17,086 nt of DNA from JANNOG01 sp050329835 (GCA_050329835.1 JBHJOJ010000065.1:1-17086), one strand, 5' to 3'; shown: positions 7,572-13,675, numbered from the stretch's first letter. Notes: generated by a model from the letters alone, not told the origin. Numbers and translations: made by a program.

Positions 7572-7644
7572 GATCACCGTCTTGGCCAAGATTCGGCACC
7601 CGGCACCGCGCCACGAGGGCCGCTTCTTGGCCGAGACAGTGATC
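7572..7644. repeat. Intergenic imperfect inverted repeat (REP-like)
   Basis: Positions 7572-7591 (starting GATCACCGTCTTGGCC) match the reverse complement of 7625-7644 at 18 of 20 bases, around a 33-base centre. The GATCAC...TTGGCCAAGA pattern looks like dispersed intergenic palindromes I associate with actinomycete genomes, so this may be one copy of a family. It lies between the divergent operon and ECF sigma promoters. Confidence 0.6.
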
Positions 7645-7872
7645 ATGCGGGCCGAACCGGGGTCCGCCCCCCCACGTCGTGGTCGCCGGCCCGGTGTCGG
7701 GGCGGCGCCCGGGTGACCGCGACGGTGCGTGTCACATGCCGCGGCGCGGCGGTGCTCTGCTGGTGTGGACGTCGTCGGGCACGGTGTGACGGCCCGGGCG
7801 GGGCCGTGGACCGCGGAGGCCTCCCGCGGTCGAGCGACGGCCCGGCGACCCGAGCGGAAGGACGGCGCGTCC
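7645..7872. other. Upstream region of the ECF sigma gene, no gene seen
   Basis: No reading frame here looks coding. The sigma frame is open upstream to an ATG at 7729, but that extension shows no family similarity. GTGTCACATGCC (7725-7736 area) resembles CCGTCACATCCC (7538-7549 area), giving two GTCACAT copies about 190 bases apart, which may be promoter or regulator sites. No clear -35/-10 pair can be assigned. Confidence 0.35.
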
Positions 7873-8391
7873 GTGGTGACTCCTGCGGGACGGGGTGCCG
7901 TCCGGGCCGACCTCGAGCACGTCTTTCGCGACGCCTACCCCCGGGTGGTGGCGGTCGCCGCCCGCGTGCTCCGCTCGCGCGACGAGGCCGAGGACGTGGC
8001 GCAGGAGGTCTTCCTCGCGTTCGGGCGCTCGTCGGTCCCCGTCGGCGAGGCAGCCGGCCGGCTGACCGTCGCCGCCGCCCACACCGCCCTCAACCAGCTC
8101 CGCTCCGGTCGCCGCCGTGCCCGTCGCGAGGAGACCGCCCGCGACGGTGACACCGGCTGCCCCGACGTCGCCGACACGATCGTGACCCGGGACGAGCGGC
8201 GCCGGGTGCGAGCGGCCCTGGCCCGCCTGCCGCGCCGCCAGGCGCTCGCCCTCGTGCTGCGCCACAGCGGCCTCAGCTACGCCGAGGTCGCCGCCGCCCT
8301 CGACCTCTCCCCCGGCAGCGTCGGCACCACCGTCCGCCGCGCCGAGTCCGCCCTGCGTGAGGAGTTGACCCGCCATGCGCCATCCGACTGA
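7873..8391 (+). CDS. ECF-type RNA polymerase sigma factor
   Basis: This protein of about 172 residues has sigma region 2 at about 12-60 (HVFRDAYPRVVAVAARVL and DEAEDVAQEVFLAFGR) and region 4 at about 110-165 (LARLPRRQALALVLRHSG, then LSYAEVAAALDLSPGSVGTT). These direct RNA polymerase to -10/-35 promoters in response to a signal. GTG 7873 (or the adjacent GTG 7876) was chosen because GGAAGGA at 7855-7861 precedes it and the length fits the ECF class. The ATG at 7729 would add 48 residues of non-family sequence. The start of an anti-sigma gene overlaps its last 17 bases, but that gene is broken, so the sigma factor may lack its normal cognate repressor. Confidence 0.88.
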   Translation: MVTPAGRGAVRADLEHVFRDAYPRVVAVAARVLRSRDEAEDVAQEVFLAFGRSSVPVGEAAGRLTVAAAHTALNQLRSGRRRARREETARDGDTGCPDVADTIVTRDERRRVRAALARLPRRQALALVLRHSGLSYAEVAAALDLSPGSVGTTVRRAESALREELTRHAPSD

Positions 8392-8458
8392 CGGGACGCA
8401 GCCGTCCCGCGCTGCTTCGGGACGCGACATCTGGGCGCGATCCGCGGCGTGGTGGTGA
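8375..8458 (+). pseudogene. Truncated anti-sigma factor gene (first codons only)
   Basis: ATG 8375 overlaps the end of the sigma gene in another frame, the standard sigma/anti-sigma arrangement. The first residues, MRHPTDGT, match the N-terminus I associate with actinobacterial zinc-finger-like anti-sigma proteins encoded after such sigma factors (usually continuing with LRRLLDEP and then a CxxC). Here the similarity stops after about residue 7 or 8 and the frame ends at 8458 after 27 codons, reading across MFS-derived DNA. The break lies around 8398-8410. Confidence 0.6.
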
Positions 8459-8682
8459 CGGCGAGCGTCGGGTCGACGGCTCTCGGCCCCCTGCCCTTCG
8501 CGCTCGTCCACGACGCCACAGGGTCGTACCGGACGGTGCTGCTGGCGTCCGCGGCCCTGCCCCTCGCCGTCGCGGTCATCGCCGTGCTCGTCCGGCCACC
8601 GGATCAGCCGTCCCCGGCACCGACCGCCGACCGGGCCGCGTCGGCTGCCCGAGCCAGCTCATCGGCGAACTCCTCACCCTGA
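8392..8682 (+). pseudogene. C-terminal remnant of an MFS transporter
   Basis: In the frame continuing after the sigma stop, residues read CFGTRHLGAIRGVVVTASVG, then STALGPLPFALVHDATGSY, which is the cytoplasmic loop and following helix of a major facilitator superfamily protein. One further hydrophobic helix (TVLLASAALPLAVAVIAVLV) and a short tail follow. The first 10 or more helices are absent and there is no start codon or binding site, so this is a fragment. Its tail overlaps the 3' end of the convergent MerR gene by 79 bases. The junction with the anti-sigma start lies at about 8398-8410 and marks a past deletion or recombination. Confidence 0.75.
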
Positions 8683-9038
8683 TCCGCCTGCTCCCGCAGC
8701 GCCTCTACCCGCGCCAGGACCGACTGCCGATACATCGCCAGTCGGTCGACGGAGGCGCTCACCTCGGGCTCCGGGGCGGACGGTTCGGACGTGACGGCCC
8801 GCACCACGTCGATGAGGTGTAGCAGGTCGGCCATCTCCTCCAGCGTGAAGAAGGGTTTCATCCGCCGGACCCGGCGCAGCCGCTGGACGTCGGTGTCGGT
8901 GTAGAGGCGGAACCCGCCCTGCGAACGACCGGACGGGACGACCAGCCCGACCTCCTCGTAGTGGCGGATGGTCCGGAGGCTGAGGTTCGTCAGTGCCGCC
9001 ACTTCGCCGATCTGCATGTAGTCACCGGGCACGGTCAC
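8604..9038 (-). CDS. MerR-family transcriptional regulator
   Basis: This is a 144-residue protein. The MerR DNA-binding domain covers about residues 8-77: MQIGEVAALTNLSLRTIRHY, EEVGLVVPSGRSQGGFRLYT and a helix ending RRVRRMKPFFTLEEMADLL. A dimerisation coiled coil follows at about 95-130. There is no Cys in the C-terminal part, so a metal sensor of the MerR/SoxR type is unlikely. GTG 9038 was chosen; ATG 9017 is an alternative that gives MQIGEV directly. The frame stays open to 9149 but overlaps the divergent zinc-ribbon gene. It is divergent from that gene around a perfect palindrome, and a related site lies before the SulP gene, suggesting control of both. Confidence 0.88.
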   Translation of the reverse strand: MTVPGDYMQIGEVAALTNLSLRTIRHYEEVGLVVPSGRSQGGFRLYTDTDVQRLRRVRRMKPFFTLEEMADLLHLIDVVRAVTSEPSAPEPEVSASVDRLAMYRQSVLARVEALREQADQGEEFADELARAADAARSAVGAGDG

Positions 9039-9048
9039 TCCAACTCTT

Positions 9049-9068
9049 CTGTTACGTAACAGTAGACT
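9049..9068. promoter_or_regulatory. MerR-type palindrome and -10 box of the zinc-ribbon gene
   Basis: CTGTTACGTAACAG (9049-9062) is a perfect 14-base palindrome. It is followed directly by TAGACT (9063-9068), a good -10, seven bases before ATG 9076. A dyad directly upstream of the -10 is the position MerR proteins use to remodel promoters. The predicted transcript starts at or next to the ATG, so the gene is probably leaderless. No good -35 is visible, as expected for an activator-dependent promoter. The same palindrome lies 10 bases upstream of the MerR start. Confidence 0.7.
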
Positions 9069-9075
9069 AGCGGTC

Positions 9076-9450
9076 ATGCGGATGTTCCAGTGTCCAGCGT
9101 GCGGCGAGGCCGAGAACCTCTCGGGCAGCAGCGACGGCGTCACCATCACCGTGACGTGTCAGGTGTGCCGGGCCTCCTGGCCTCGCGACAGCATCCTCCG
9201 GTGCGCGACGTGCGGGAAGGAGACCGTCTGGCGGCCCCAGGCCGTGACGGCGTTCAGCCGGGGGACACAGCTGTCCATCCTCGGCCTCTACCAGACACCG
9301 ATGTGCCTGGTGTGCGACGTCAACGAGTACCGCGCCAGCGTCGACGCCGGGAGCGCCCTTCCGCCCGGCTACACCTCCCGGGCTCGCCGCCGGCCGGAGG
9401 AGACGTCCACCACACCAGCCGGACGGCGACACACACTCTCTCTCACGTAA
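9076..9450 (+). CDS. Zinc-ribbon protein with four CxxC motifs, function unknown
   Basis: This is a 124-residue protein with four CxxC knuckles: CPAC near residue 6, CQVC near 32, CATC near 44 and CLVC near 78. This would bind two zinc ions, or form a rubredoxin-like site. The spacing gives a first ribbon (CPAC...CQVC) and a second (CATCGKETVW...CLVC). The last 30 residues are basic and Ser/Thr/Arg-rich. I do not recognise the family and no enzyme motif is visible; a protein- or nucleic-acid-binding role is possible. It sits between the MerR regulator and the SulP transporter, its stop overlapping the related motif before SulP. ATG 9076 follows a -10 box by seven bases, consistent with a leaderless start. 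Confidence 0.8.
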   Translation: MRMFQCPACGEAENLSGSSDGVTITVTCQVCRASWPRDSILRCATCGKETVWRPQAVTAFSRGTQLSILGLYQTPMCLVCDVNEYRASVDAGSALPPGYTSRARRRPEETSTTPAGRRHTLSLT

Positions 9451-9459
9451 CGGTAGGGT
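9443..9459 (+). promoter_or_regulatory. Second MerR-type site and -10 box before the SulP gene
   Basis: TCACGTAACGGTAGGGT shares ACGTAAC-(A/G)-GTAG with the zinc-ribbon promoter at the same spacing to the -10 (TAGGGT, 9454-9459). The left arm is less symmetrical than in the first site. Transcription would begin near 9466 and leave a leader of about 70 bases before the SulP start. Confidence 0.6.
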
Positions 9460-9535
9460 GAGGTGATCCCGTGCGAGCCACCGTCGTCCCGCGCGCCCGC
9501 ATCGCGTCACCGGCGCCCGGAACGAAACGAGCTCC

Positions 9536-11062
9536 ATGCCCCTGCCTCAGCATCCCCTGCCCCCTGCCATGCCCGTGCAGCGGCGGCGGCGCGCCTGGCT
9601 GCGCCGACCCGACTGGCTGGCCTCCGGGCGAGTGCTGCGGACCGAGGTCCTCGCCGGGCTCGTCGTCGCCCTCGCGCTCATCCCCGAGGCGATCTCCTTC
9701 TCGATCATCGCCGGGGTGGACCCTCGCGTCGGGCTGTTCGCGTCCTTCACGATGGCCGTGGCCATCGCCGTCGTCGGCGGACGCAAGGCGATGATCTCGG
9801 CCGCGACGGGCGCCATCGCGCTGGTCCTCGCTCCCCTGTCCCGCGAGCACGGCGTCGAGTACCTGCTGGCCGCCGTCGTCGTGGGCGGTCTCCTGCAGGT
9901 CGTCCTCGCCTTCTTGGGGGTGGCCCGGCTCATGCGCTTCATCCCCCGCAGCGTGATGGTGGGCTTCGTCAACAGCCTGGCCATCCTCATCTTCCTGGCC
10001 CAGGTCCCGCACCTGGTCGGCGTCCCGTGGCTGGTCTACCCCCTCGTCGCCGCCGGCCTCCTCGTGATCTTCGGGCTCCCGCGGCTGACCACGGTGATCC
10101 CGGCGCCGCTCGTCGCGATCGTCCTGCTGACGGCTCTCACGGTCGTCGCGGCCATCCGGGTGCCGACCGTCGGCGACATGGGCGAGCTGCCCGCGACCCT
10201 GCCCGTCCTGGGCCTGCCGGCGGTGCCGCTGACACTGGAGACGCTGCAGCTCGTCGCCCCCTACGCCGTCGGAGTCGCGCTCGTCGGGCTCATCGAGTCG
10301 CTGCTGACCGCCAAGCTGGTGGACGACATCACCGACACGGGCTCGGACAAGACGCGGGAGTCCTGGGGGCAGGGAGTCGCCAACGTGATCTCCGGTTTCT
10401 TCGGCGGCATGGGCGGCTGCGCGATGATCGGACAGACGATCATCAATGTGCGGAGCGGCGCGCGCACCCGGCTGTCGACCTTCCTCGCCGGGGTGTTCCT
10501 CCTCGTCCTGGTCGTCGCGCTCGGCGACCTGGTCGGCCTGATCCCGATGGCCGTGCTCGTCGCCGTCATGATCCTCGTGAGCGTCTCGACCTTCGACTGG
10601 CACAGCATCGCGCCGGCGACCCTGCGACGGATGCCCAAGAGCGAGACGGCGGTCATGGTCACGACCGTGGTCGTGGTCGTGGCGACCCACAACCTCGCGT
10701 ACGGCGTCGTCGCCGGCGTGCTGACCGCGATGGTGCTCTTCGCCCGCCGCGTCGCCCACCTCGTCGAGGTCACCGCTGTCGTCGACCCCGAGGGCGGCCA
10801 CGTCGTCTACTCCGTGCACGGCGAGCTGTTCTTCGCCTCGAGCAACGACCTGGTCCACCAGTTCGACTACGCCGGCGACCCCGACGACGTCGTCATCGAC
10901 CTCGTCAACGCCCACGTCTGGGACGCCTCCTCGGTCGCCGCCCTCGATGCCGTCACCACGAAGTACAGCCGGCGGGGCAAGCGAGTGACGATCACCGGGC
11001 TCAACGAGGCGAGCGCCTCGATGCACGGCCGCCTCGCCGGGCAGCTCGCGGCCTCGCACTGA
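9536..11062 (+). CDS. SulP-family anion transporter with STAS domain
   Basis: This 508-residue protein is normal length for bacterial SulP (SLC26) transporters. About 10-14 hydrophobic segments fill residues 30-395, with the family blocks VVALALIPEAISFSIIAGVD at the first helix and WGQGVANVISGFFGGMGGCA in the middle. A C-terminal STAS domain spans about 405-508 (VVYSVHGELFFASSNDLVHQ), with Asp463 and Ser465/466 in WDASSVAALD, the usual phosphorylatable position. SulP proteins exchange or import sulfate, bicarbonate or other anions; the substrate here is not shown by sequence. ATG 9536 has only a weak AACGAG site; ATG 9569 is an alternative. It follows the zinc-ribbon gene and has its own MerR-like site, so it is likely part of the same regulon. 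Confidence 0.93.
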   Translation: MPLPQHPLPPAMPVQRRRRAWLRRPDWLASGRVLRTEVLAGLVVALALIPEAISFSIIAGVDPRVGLFASFTMAVAIAVVGGRKAMISAATGAIALVLAPLSREHGVEYLLAAVVVGGLLQVVLAFLGVARLMRFIPRSVMVGFVNSLAILIFLAQVPHLVGVPWLVYPLVAAGLLVIFGLPRLTTVIPAPLVAIVLLTALTVVAAIRVPTVGDMGELPATLPVLGLPAVPLTLETLQLVAPYAVGVALVGLIESLLTAKLVDDITDTGSDKTRESWGQGVANVISGFFGGMGGCAMIGQTIINVRSGARTRLSTFLAGVFLLVLVVALGDLVGLIPMAVLVAVMILVSVSTFDWHSIAPATLRRMPKSETAVMVTTVVVVVATHNLAYGVVAGVLTAMVLFARRVAHLVEVTAVVDPEGGHVVYSVHGELFFASSNDLVHQFDYAGDPDDVVIDLVNAHVWDASSVAALDAVTTKYSRRGKRVTITGLNEASASMHGRLAGQLAASH

Positions 11063-11082
11063 GCCCCGGCGGGTGGAGGGGC
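11063..11082 (+). terminator. Weak hairpin after the SulP gene
   Basis: GCCCC (11063-11067) and GGGGC (11078-11082) can pair with a 10-base loop directly after the SulP stop. The stem is short, so this is a weak candidate. Confidence 0.3.
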
Positions 11083-11221
11083 GTCAGTCCGGCCTCGACG
11101 TCACCGAGACGTGGACGGTGCAGGCCGACCGGCCTCCCGTGAGCGGATTCGGGAAGTCGACGACGGGCGCGTCGACCGTGAGGCGTGTCTCAGCAACTCC
11201 GGCATCGGTTCGTCCGGCGGG

Positions 11222-11380
11222 TCATCGGACCACAGCGGGACGCTCCGGGGTCGCTCGCGCCAGCAAGGCCGACGCCTCACGGTGGTCGTCCCCTCGGTGA
11301 ATCTCGTGAAGCCGTACCGCACAGATCGCGTCCGAAGCGGCGATGCCCGCCAGGACCGCGAGCCCGGCGCCGTCGAGATC
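11222..11380 (-). pseudogene. HEPN-like protein fragment
   Basis: On the minus strand the frame reads GAGLAVLAGIAASDAICAV, then HEIHRGDDHREASALLARAT, before a TGA at 11222. This matches the middle of small actinobacterial HEPN-type proteins, which carry AGIAAxDAxC...RGxDHxxAxxLL and then an LLDLKDxAHY block. That last block is missing and the N-terminal part before about 11380 shows no similarity. After the TGA the frame reopens to 11084 with coding-like codon use but no recognised family. I read this as a decayed gene. Confidence 0.55.
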
Positions 11381-11408
11381 GCCGCCGGGCGGCTCACGGT
11401 GCGCCGCG

Positions 11409-11619
11409 GTCGATCGGGACCACCGGGCGGAACCCGGGGACGGGCCGTACGACATCGTCGTCGCCGTCCGCGTCGGGGCCCTGGACGGCCGCCACCCCGG
11501 AGGCGGGCCGCGTGGCCCTGCAACGGATCGCGGCAGTTCTCGCTCCCGGAGGCCGGGTGTTCATCGACGGCGGTGACCCGCTGCAGGAGATCACCGACCT
11601 CCTGCCACGAGCCTCCTGA
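11409..11619 (+). pseudogene. C-terminal remnant of a SAM-dependent methyltransferase, frameshifted
   Basis: One frame reads AEPGDGPYDIVVAVRVGALD up to about 11499. The next frame then continues EAGRVALQRIAAVLAPGGRV and FIDGGDPLQEI to a TGA at 11617-11619. Together these give the class I methyltransferase pattern FDxVxAVRV-GALDGRHPExG-xxAL-xxLxPGGR-FxDGGDP. The run CACCCC near 11500 has one C more than needed to join the two halves, so a single inserted base explains the shift. The SAM-binding N-terminal half is absent. It lies back to back with the HEPN fragment. Confidence 0.6.
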
Positions 11620-11661
11620 GGACGGTCGCGCTCGCCGATCGGGCCGCCCGTCCGGTCGGAG

Positions 11662-11835
11662 TCACGCCGACCGGCGACCGGACGCGTCCGTGACGGGCAG
11701 CGGGTGGACGACGAGGTTGGTCGGGCTCACGATCTCGATACGTCGGGCGTCGCCCTCGGCCTCACGCAGGGCCTCGCGCCAGAGACCCGGATGGGGTGTC
11801 GTGACGACGACCGGGAAACTCCGCTGGGCGGCCAC
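11662..11835 (-). CDS. Small 57-residue conserved-looking protein, function unknown
   Basis: GTG 11835 opens a 57-codon frame too short for most gene finders. It begins VAAQRSFPVVVTTPHPGLWR and continues REALREAEGDARRIEIVSPT. Codon use is strongly G/C at third positions and the composition (helix REALREAEGDARR, strands FPVVVTT and IEIVSPTNLVVHPL) looks like a real small beta-alpha-beta fold. TATTCT lies six bases before the GTG, so translation is probably leaderless. I do not recognise the family. It lies directly downstream of the tRNA-Thr fragment and would be the original chromosomal neighbour of that tRNA. Confidence 0.6.
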   Translation of the reverse strand: MAAQRSFPVVVTTPHPGLWREALREAEGDARRIEIVSPTNLVVHPLPVTDASGRRSA

Positions 11836-11841
11836 GCCTCA

Positions 11842-11847
11842 AGAATA
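11842..11847 (-). promoter_or_regulatory. -10 box (TATTCT) of the 57-residue gene
   Basis: TATTCT on the minus strand fits TAnnnT and sits six bases upstream of GTG 11835, placing the transcript start at about the first codon. No clear -35 is visible. Confidence 0.5.
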
Positions 11848-11927
11848 CGCAGGGCCAGGCGGACGTTCGCCCGTCGGGTGCCGTGCCGACGCCGTCGTTC
11901 CCGCGTTCGAACTCGCCGCGAGTTCCA

Positions 11928-11972
11928 TGGAGCCGCCTGTGGGAATCGAACCCACGACCTACGCATTACGAG
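11928..11972 (-). other. 3' half of tRNA-Thr(CGU): probable attachment-site scar (att)
   Basis: On the minus strand the sequence runs from the anticodon loop CTCGTAA through the 3' anticodon stem TGCGT, variable loop AGGTC, T arm GTGGG-TTCGATT-CCCAC, acceptor strand AGGCGGC, a T discriminator and an encoded CCA. The anticodon CGT assigns threonine. Upstream of the loop the 5' anticodon strand should be ACGCA but is GCGTT, and there is no D arm or 5' acceptor, so the gene is only a 45-base 3' fragment. Such fragments are the recombination core left when a tyrosine-integrase element inserts into a tRNA 3' end. The missing 5' side lies at positions above 11972, so the inserted element extends to the right. 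Confidence 0.85.
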
Positions 11973-12082
11973 AACGCCGCTGCGACCCCCTCAGGGCGGC
12001 GACCAGCACCGACGCAACATCCCGAGGCACCGCGCGCACCCACCGACCTGGGGCGACGCCCGGCGGGATTCCACGACGGATT

Positions 12083-12100
12083 CCTGGTCAGAGGACCAGG
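12083..12100 (-). terminator. Hairpin downstream of the toxin-antitoxin pair
   Basis: CCTGGTC (12083-12089) and GACCAGG (12094-12100) form a perfect 7-bp stem with a 4-base AGAG loop, 75 bases beyond the DUF5615 stop. No T-run follows. It may be a terminator, or an arm of the recombination site, since it lies only about 110 bases from the tRNA core. Confidence 0.4.
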
Positions 12101-12174
12101 TCGAAGGCGTCGGCCTGGCAGGACGAACGACGTTGAGGTCCAGGGGGTCGAGGTGGCCGGATCGCGGCGAGCGG

Positions 12175-12534
12175 TCAGGGGGCGAGGCGGACTCGCAGGG
12201 TGCCGTTGCGCCAGACGGCTACCGCGCCGGAGAGCCGCGTGAGGTCGACGGCGTGGACGATCTCGCGGAGGGCTCTGGTGACCTCGTGGGGTGACTGGCG
12301 GTCGAGGCGGAGGACCAGGACCCCGGCGTGGGTGCCAGGGGGGTAGGCGCGGACGTCGCCGAGACCTCGGTCCAGGGAGACCAGGAGGCGGGCGTCGGTG
12401 GTGGCTGCCTGAAGCACCGCGGGGTCTTCGGCGCCGGTCAGGCCTTCGTCGGCGACGGTGTCGACGTCGTGGCCGGCGTCGAGGAGCGGTGCGGCGGCGG
12501 ATGCGGCGATGTTCTCGTCGAGCTTCAGCCTCAC
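12175..12534 (-). CDS. DUF5615 PIN-like toxin-type protein
   Basis: This is a 119-residue protein with the DUF5615/Mut7-C-like PIN fold. Acidic residues that would bind metal are Asp6 (KLDENI), Asp37 (GAEDPAVL), Asp55 and Asp60 (SLDRGLGD). The fold also shows the usual LLDAGHDVDTVADEGL block. PIN-like proteins of this type are paired with DUF433 partners and are taken to be RNases of toxin-antitoxin modules, although few have been tested. GTG 12534 overlaps the DUF433 stop by four bases (GTGA), so the two are translationally coupled. It is the first gene inside the predicted integrated element and could serve to keep it in the population. Confidence 0.85.
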   Translation of the reverse strand: MRLKLDENIAASAAAPLLDAGHDVDTVADEGLTGAEDPAVLQAATTDARLLVSLDRGLGDVRAYPPGTHAGVLVLRLDRQSPHEVTRALREIVHAVDLTRLSGAVAVWRNGTLRVRLAP

Positions 12535-12764
12535 GAGGCGACGGCGGGGTACTCGTCTCGCGCCAGCTCGGCGCCGTACGCGATGGCGGCCCGTACTCCC
12601 TGGGAGGTCAGGGTGGGGTACTCGGCCAGGATCTCGGCCTCGCTGAGCCCGTCGGCGAGGGCGTCCAGGACCACGGTCACGGTGACCCGGGTCCCGCGAA
12701 CGACTGCTTGGCCGTGACAGATCCGAGGGTCGCGGACGATCAGCTCGGCAGGGTCCACATGCAT
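12531..12764 (-). CDS. DUF433 antitoxin-type protein
   Basis: This 77-residue protein matches DUF433: PRICHGQAVVRGTRVTVTVV (residues 13-32), then LADGLSEAEILAEYPTLT (36-53) and a last helix. DUF433 proteins resemble VapB-type antitoxins and usually precede a DUF5615 PIN-like gene, as here. ATG 12764 was chosen because GGAGG lies eight bases before it; GTG 12779 is a less likely alternative. The frame is open to 13016 but that extension has no similarity. A TATGCT -10 box lies about 30 bases upstream. The antitoxin comes first in the operon, as is usual for such modules. Confidence 0.85.
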   Translation of the reverse strand: MHVDPAELIVRDPRICHGQAVVRGTRVTVTVVLDALADGLSEAEILAEYPTLTSQGVRAAIAYGAELARDEYPAVAS

Positions 12765-12794
12765 GATCAAGTCCTCCACGGGTCGATCGTGACC

Positions 12795-12800
12795 AGCATA
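12795..12800 (-). promoter_or_regulatory. -10 box (TATGCT) of the DUF433-DUF5615 operon
   Basis: TATGCT on the minus strand fits TAnnnT and is 30 bases before ATG 12764, leaving a leader of about 23 bases that carries the GGAGG site. The -35 is not clear. Confidence 0.5.
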
Positions 12801-13263
12801 CGGAGGTGCCCTGCTGACCTCGAACAGATCGCAGGGCTGCGGCCCTGTTCGGGGGGTGCTCGCAAGGCGGGTGAGGCAGAGCCATTCCTCGTCCGCCGGG
12901 ACGTCGTCGCTGTCGTGGCCGAGATCCGCGGTGTAAGGCCGGTCATCGTGGGCTACATGGCCCCCACCAGGAGCTTCACGCCACACGTGAACCCTCAGGG
13001 GCCTCTGTGACCCCACCGGCGGTCCCTGGTTCGTCCCACGAACCGCACCACGCGGACCTCTGTCCCCGACGGCCTGGACCTGCTTACCGCCGCCGCGTCC
13101 GAGCCCTGAGGGCGGCCGTCGGCCGCCACGGCCTGCCCCCCTTGGTGGTCATCTCCTCGCGTCGGGCGATCTCTGATGTCCCGCGCCGGTGCTGGCCGGG
13201 CAAGGCTGGCGCAGCCACCGCGCAGCGGCTCGGCCTTGCGTGGTCAGTGCCGGTGTGGGACAC

Positions 13264-13280
13264 CCCCGGGACGACCGGGG
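13264..13280. repeat. GC hairpin 1 in the gene-poor stretch
   Basis: CCCCGG (13264-13269) and CCGGGG (13275-13280) form a perfect 6-bp stem with a 5-base GACGA loop. It may be a terminator or part of a transfer or replication origin. Confidence 0.45.
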
Positions 13281-13338
13281 CGAGGAGATGACCACCCGGT
13301 TCCCTTCCCACCCATCTCCGAGCGAGGGCCGGGGGCGT

Positions 13339-13353
13339 GGGGGCAGCGCCCCC
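13339..13353. repeat. GC hairpin 2 in the gene-poor stretch
   Basis: GGGGGC (13339-13344) and GCCCCC (13348-13353) form a perfect 6-bp stem with a 3-base AGC loop; the outer TG/CA bases add partial pairing. It lies 59 bases after hairpin 1, about 0.9 kb from the relaxase stop. Confidence 0.45.
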
Positions 13354-13675
13354 GCACACGAACTGCACCGGGCCGGGCGGACGCGGTGACCGGCGCCTGC
13401 GCCGCACGCGCCGCGGGAGCCCGGCCGCGCCGCGCGCAGCGCCTTGATCTCTGGAGTGGCTGCTCCGGCAGCGCACAGGTTGATTGCTCCCCGCCGAGGG
13501 TTCGTGCCTGCACTCGTCCGGTCTTCCTCTCGATCGTGCGTCACATCGTCGGACCTGTGCGTTCCCGCAGACGGGTACGAGTCCGGGGGTCGTGCGGTGG
13601 CTCAACCCGGCCGTCGGGCGTGGTGTGTCCGGGGTGTGCGGAGACTGGTCCGGGTGCGAGGGGTGGTGGTGCGGC

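Larger units (their letters stand above)
12801..13675. other. Gene-poor stretch inside the predicted element
   Basis: About 875 bases lie between the DUF433 promoter and the 169-residue gene. Several open frames exist on both strands, but none shows recognisable family blocks, a binding site or consistent codon bias. A short plus-strand frame ending at about 13109 (TTRTSVPDGLDLLTAAASEP before a TGA) looks like the tail of a lost gene, with low certainty. The part 13260-13360 contains two GC hairpins listed separately. I see no integrase, excisionase or RNA gene here. Confidence 0.5.

Noticed and set aside
7729..7872. Extra 48 codons at the start of the sigma gene
   Set aside because: They have no similarity to sigma region 2 and no binding site; the GTG at 7873 fits the family length.
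9039..9149. N-terminal extension of the MerR gene
   Set aside because: It overlaps the zinc-ribbon gene and the palindrome; MerR proteins start with the helix-turn-helix.
9443..11142. Long frames on both strands overlapping SulP
   Set aside because: Arg/Gly/His/Asp-rich shadow translations; the SulP frame has membrane helices and a STAS domain.
11704..12294. Plus-strand frames across the tRNA fragment, including one with VGIEPTTYALR
   Set aside because: This peptide is the antisense translation of a tRNA 3' half and commonly appears as a false protein end; the rest has no family similarity.
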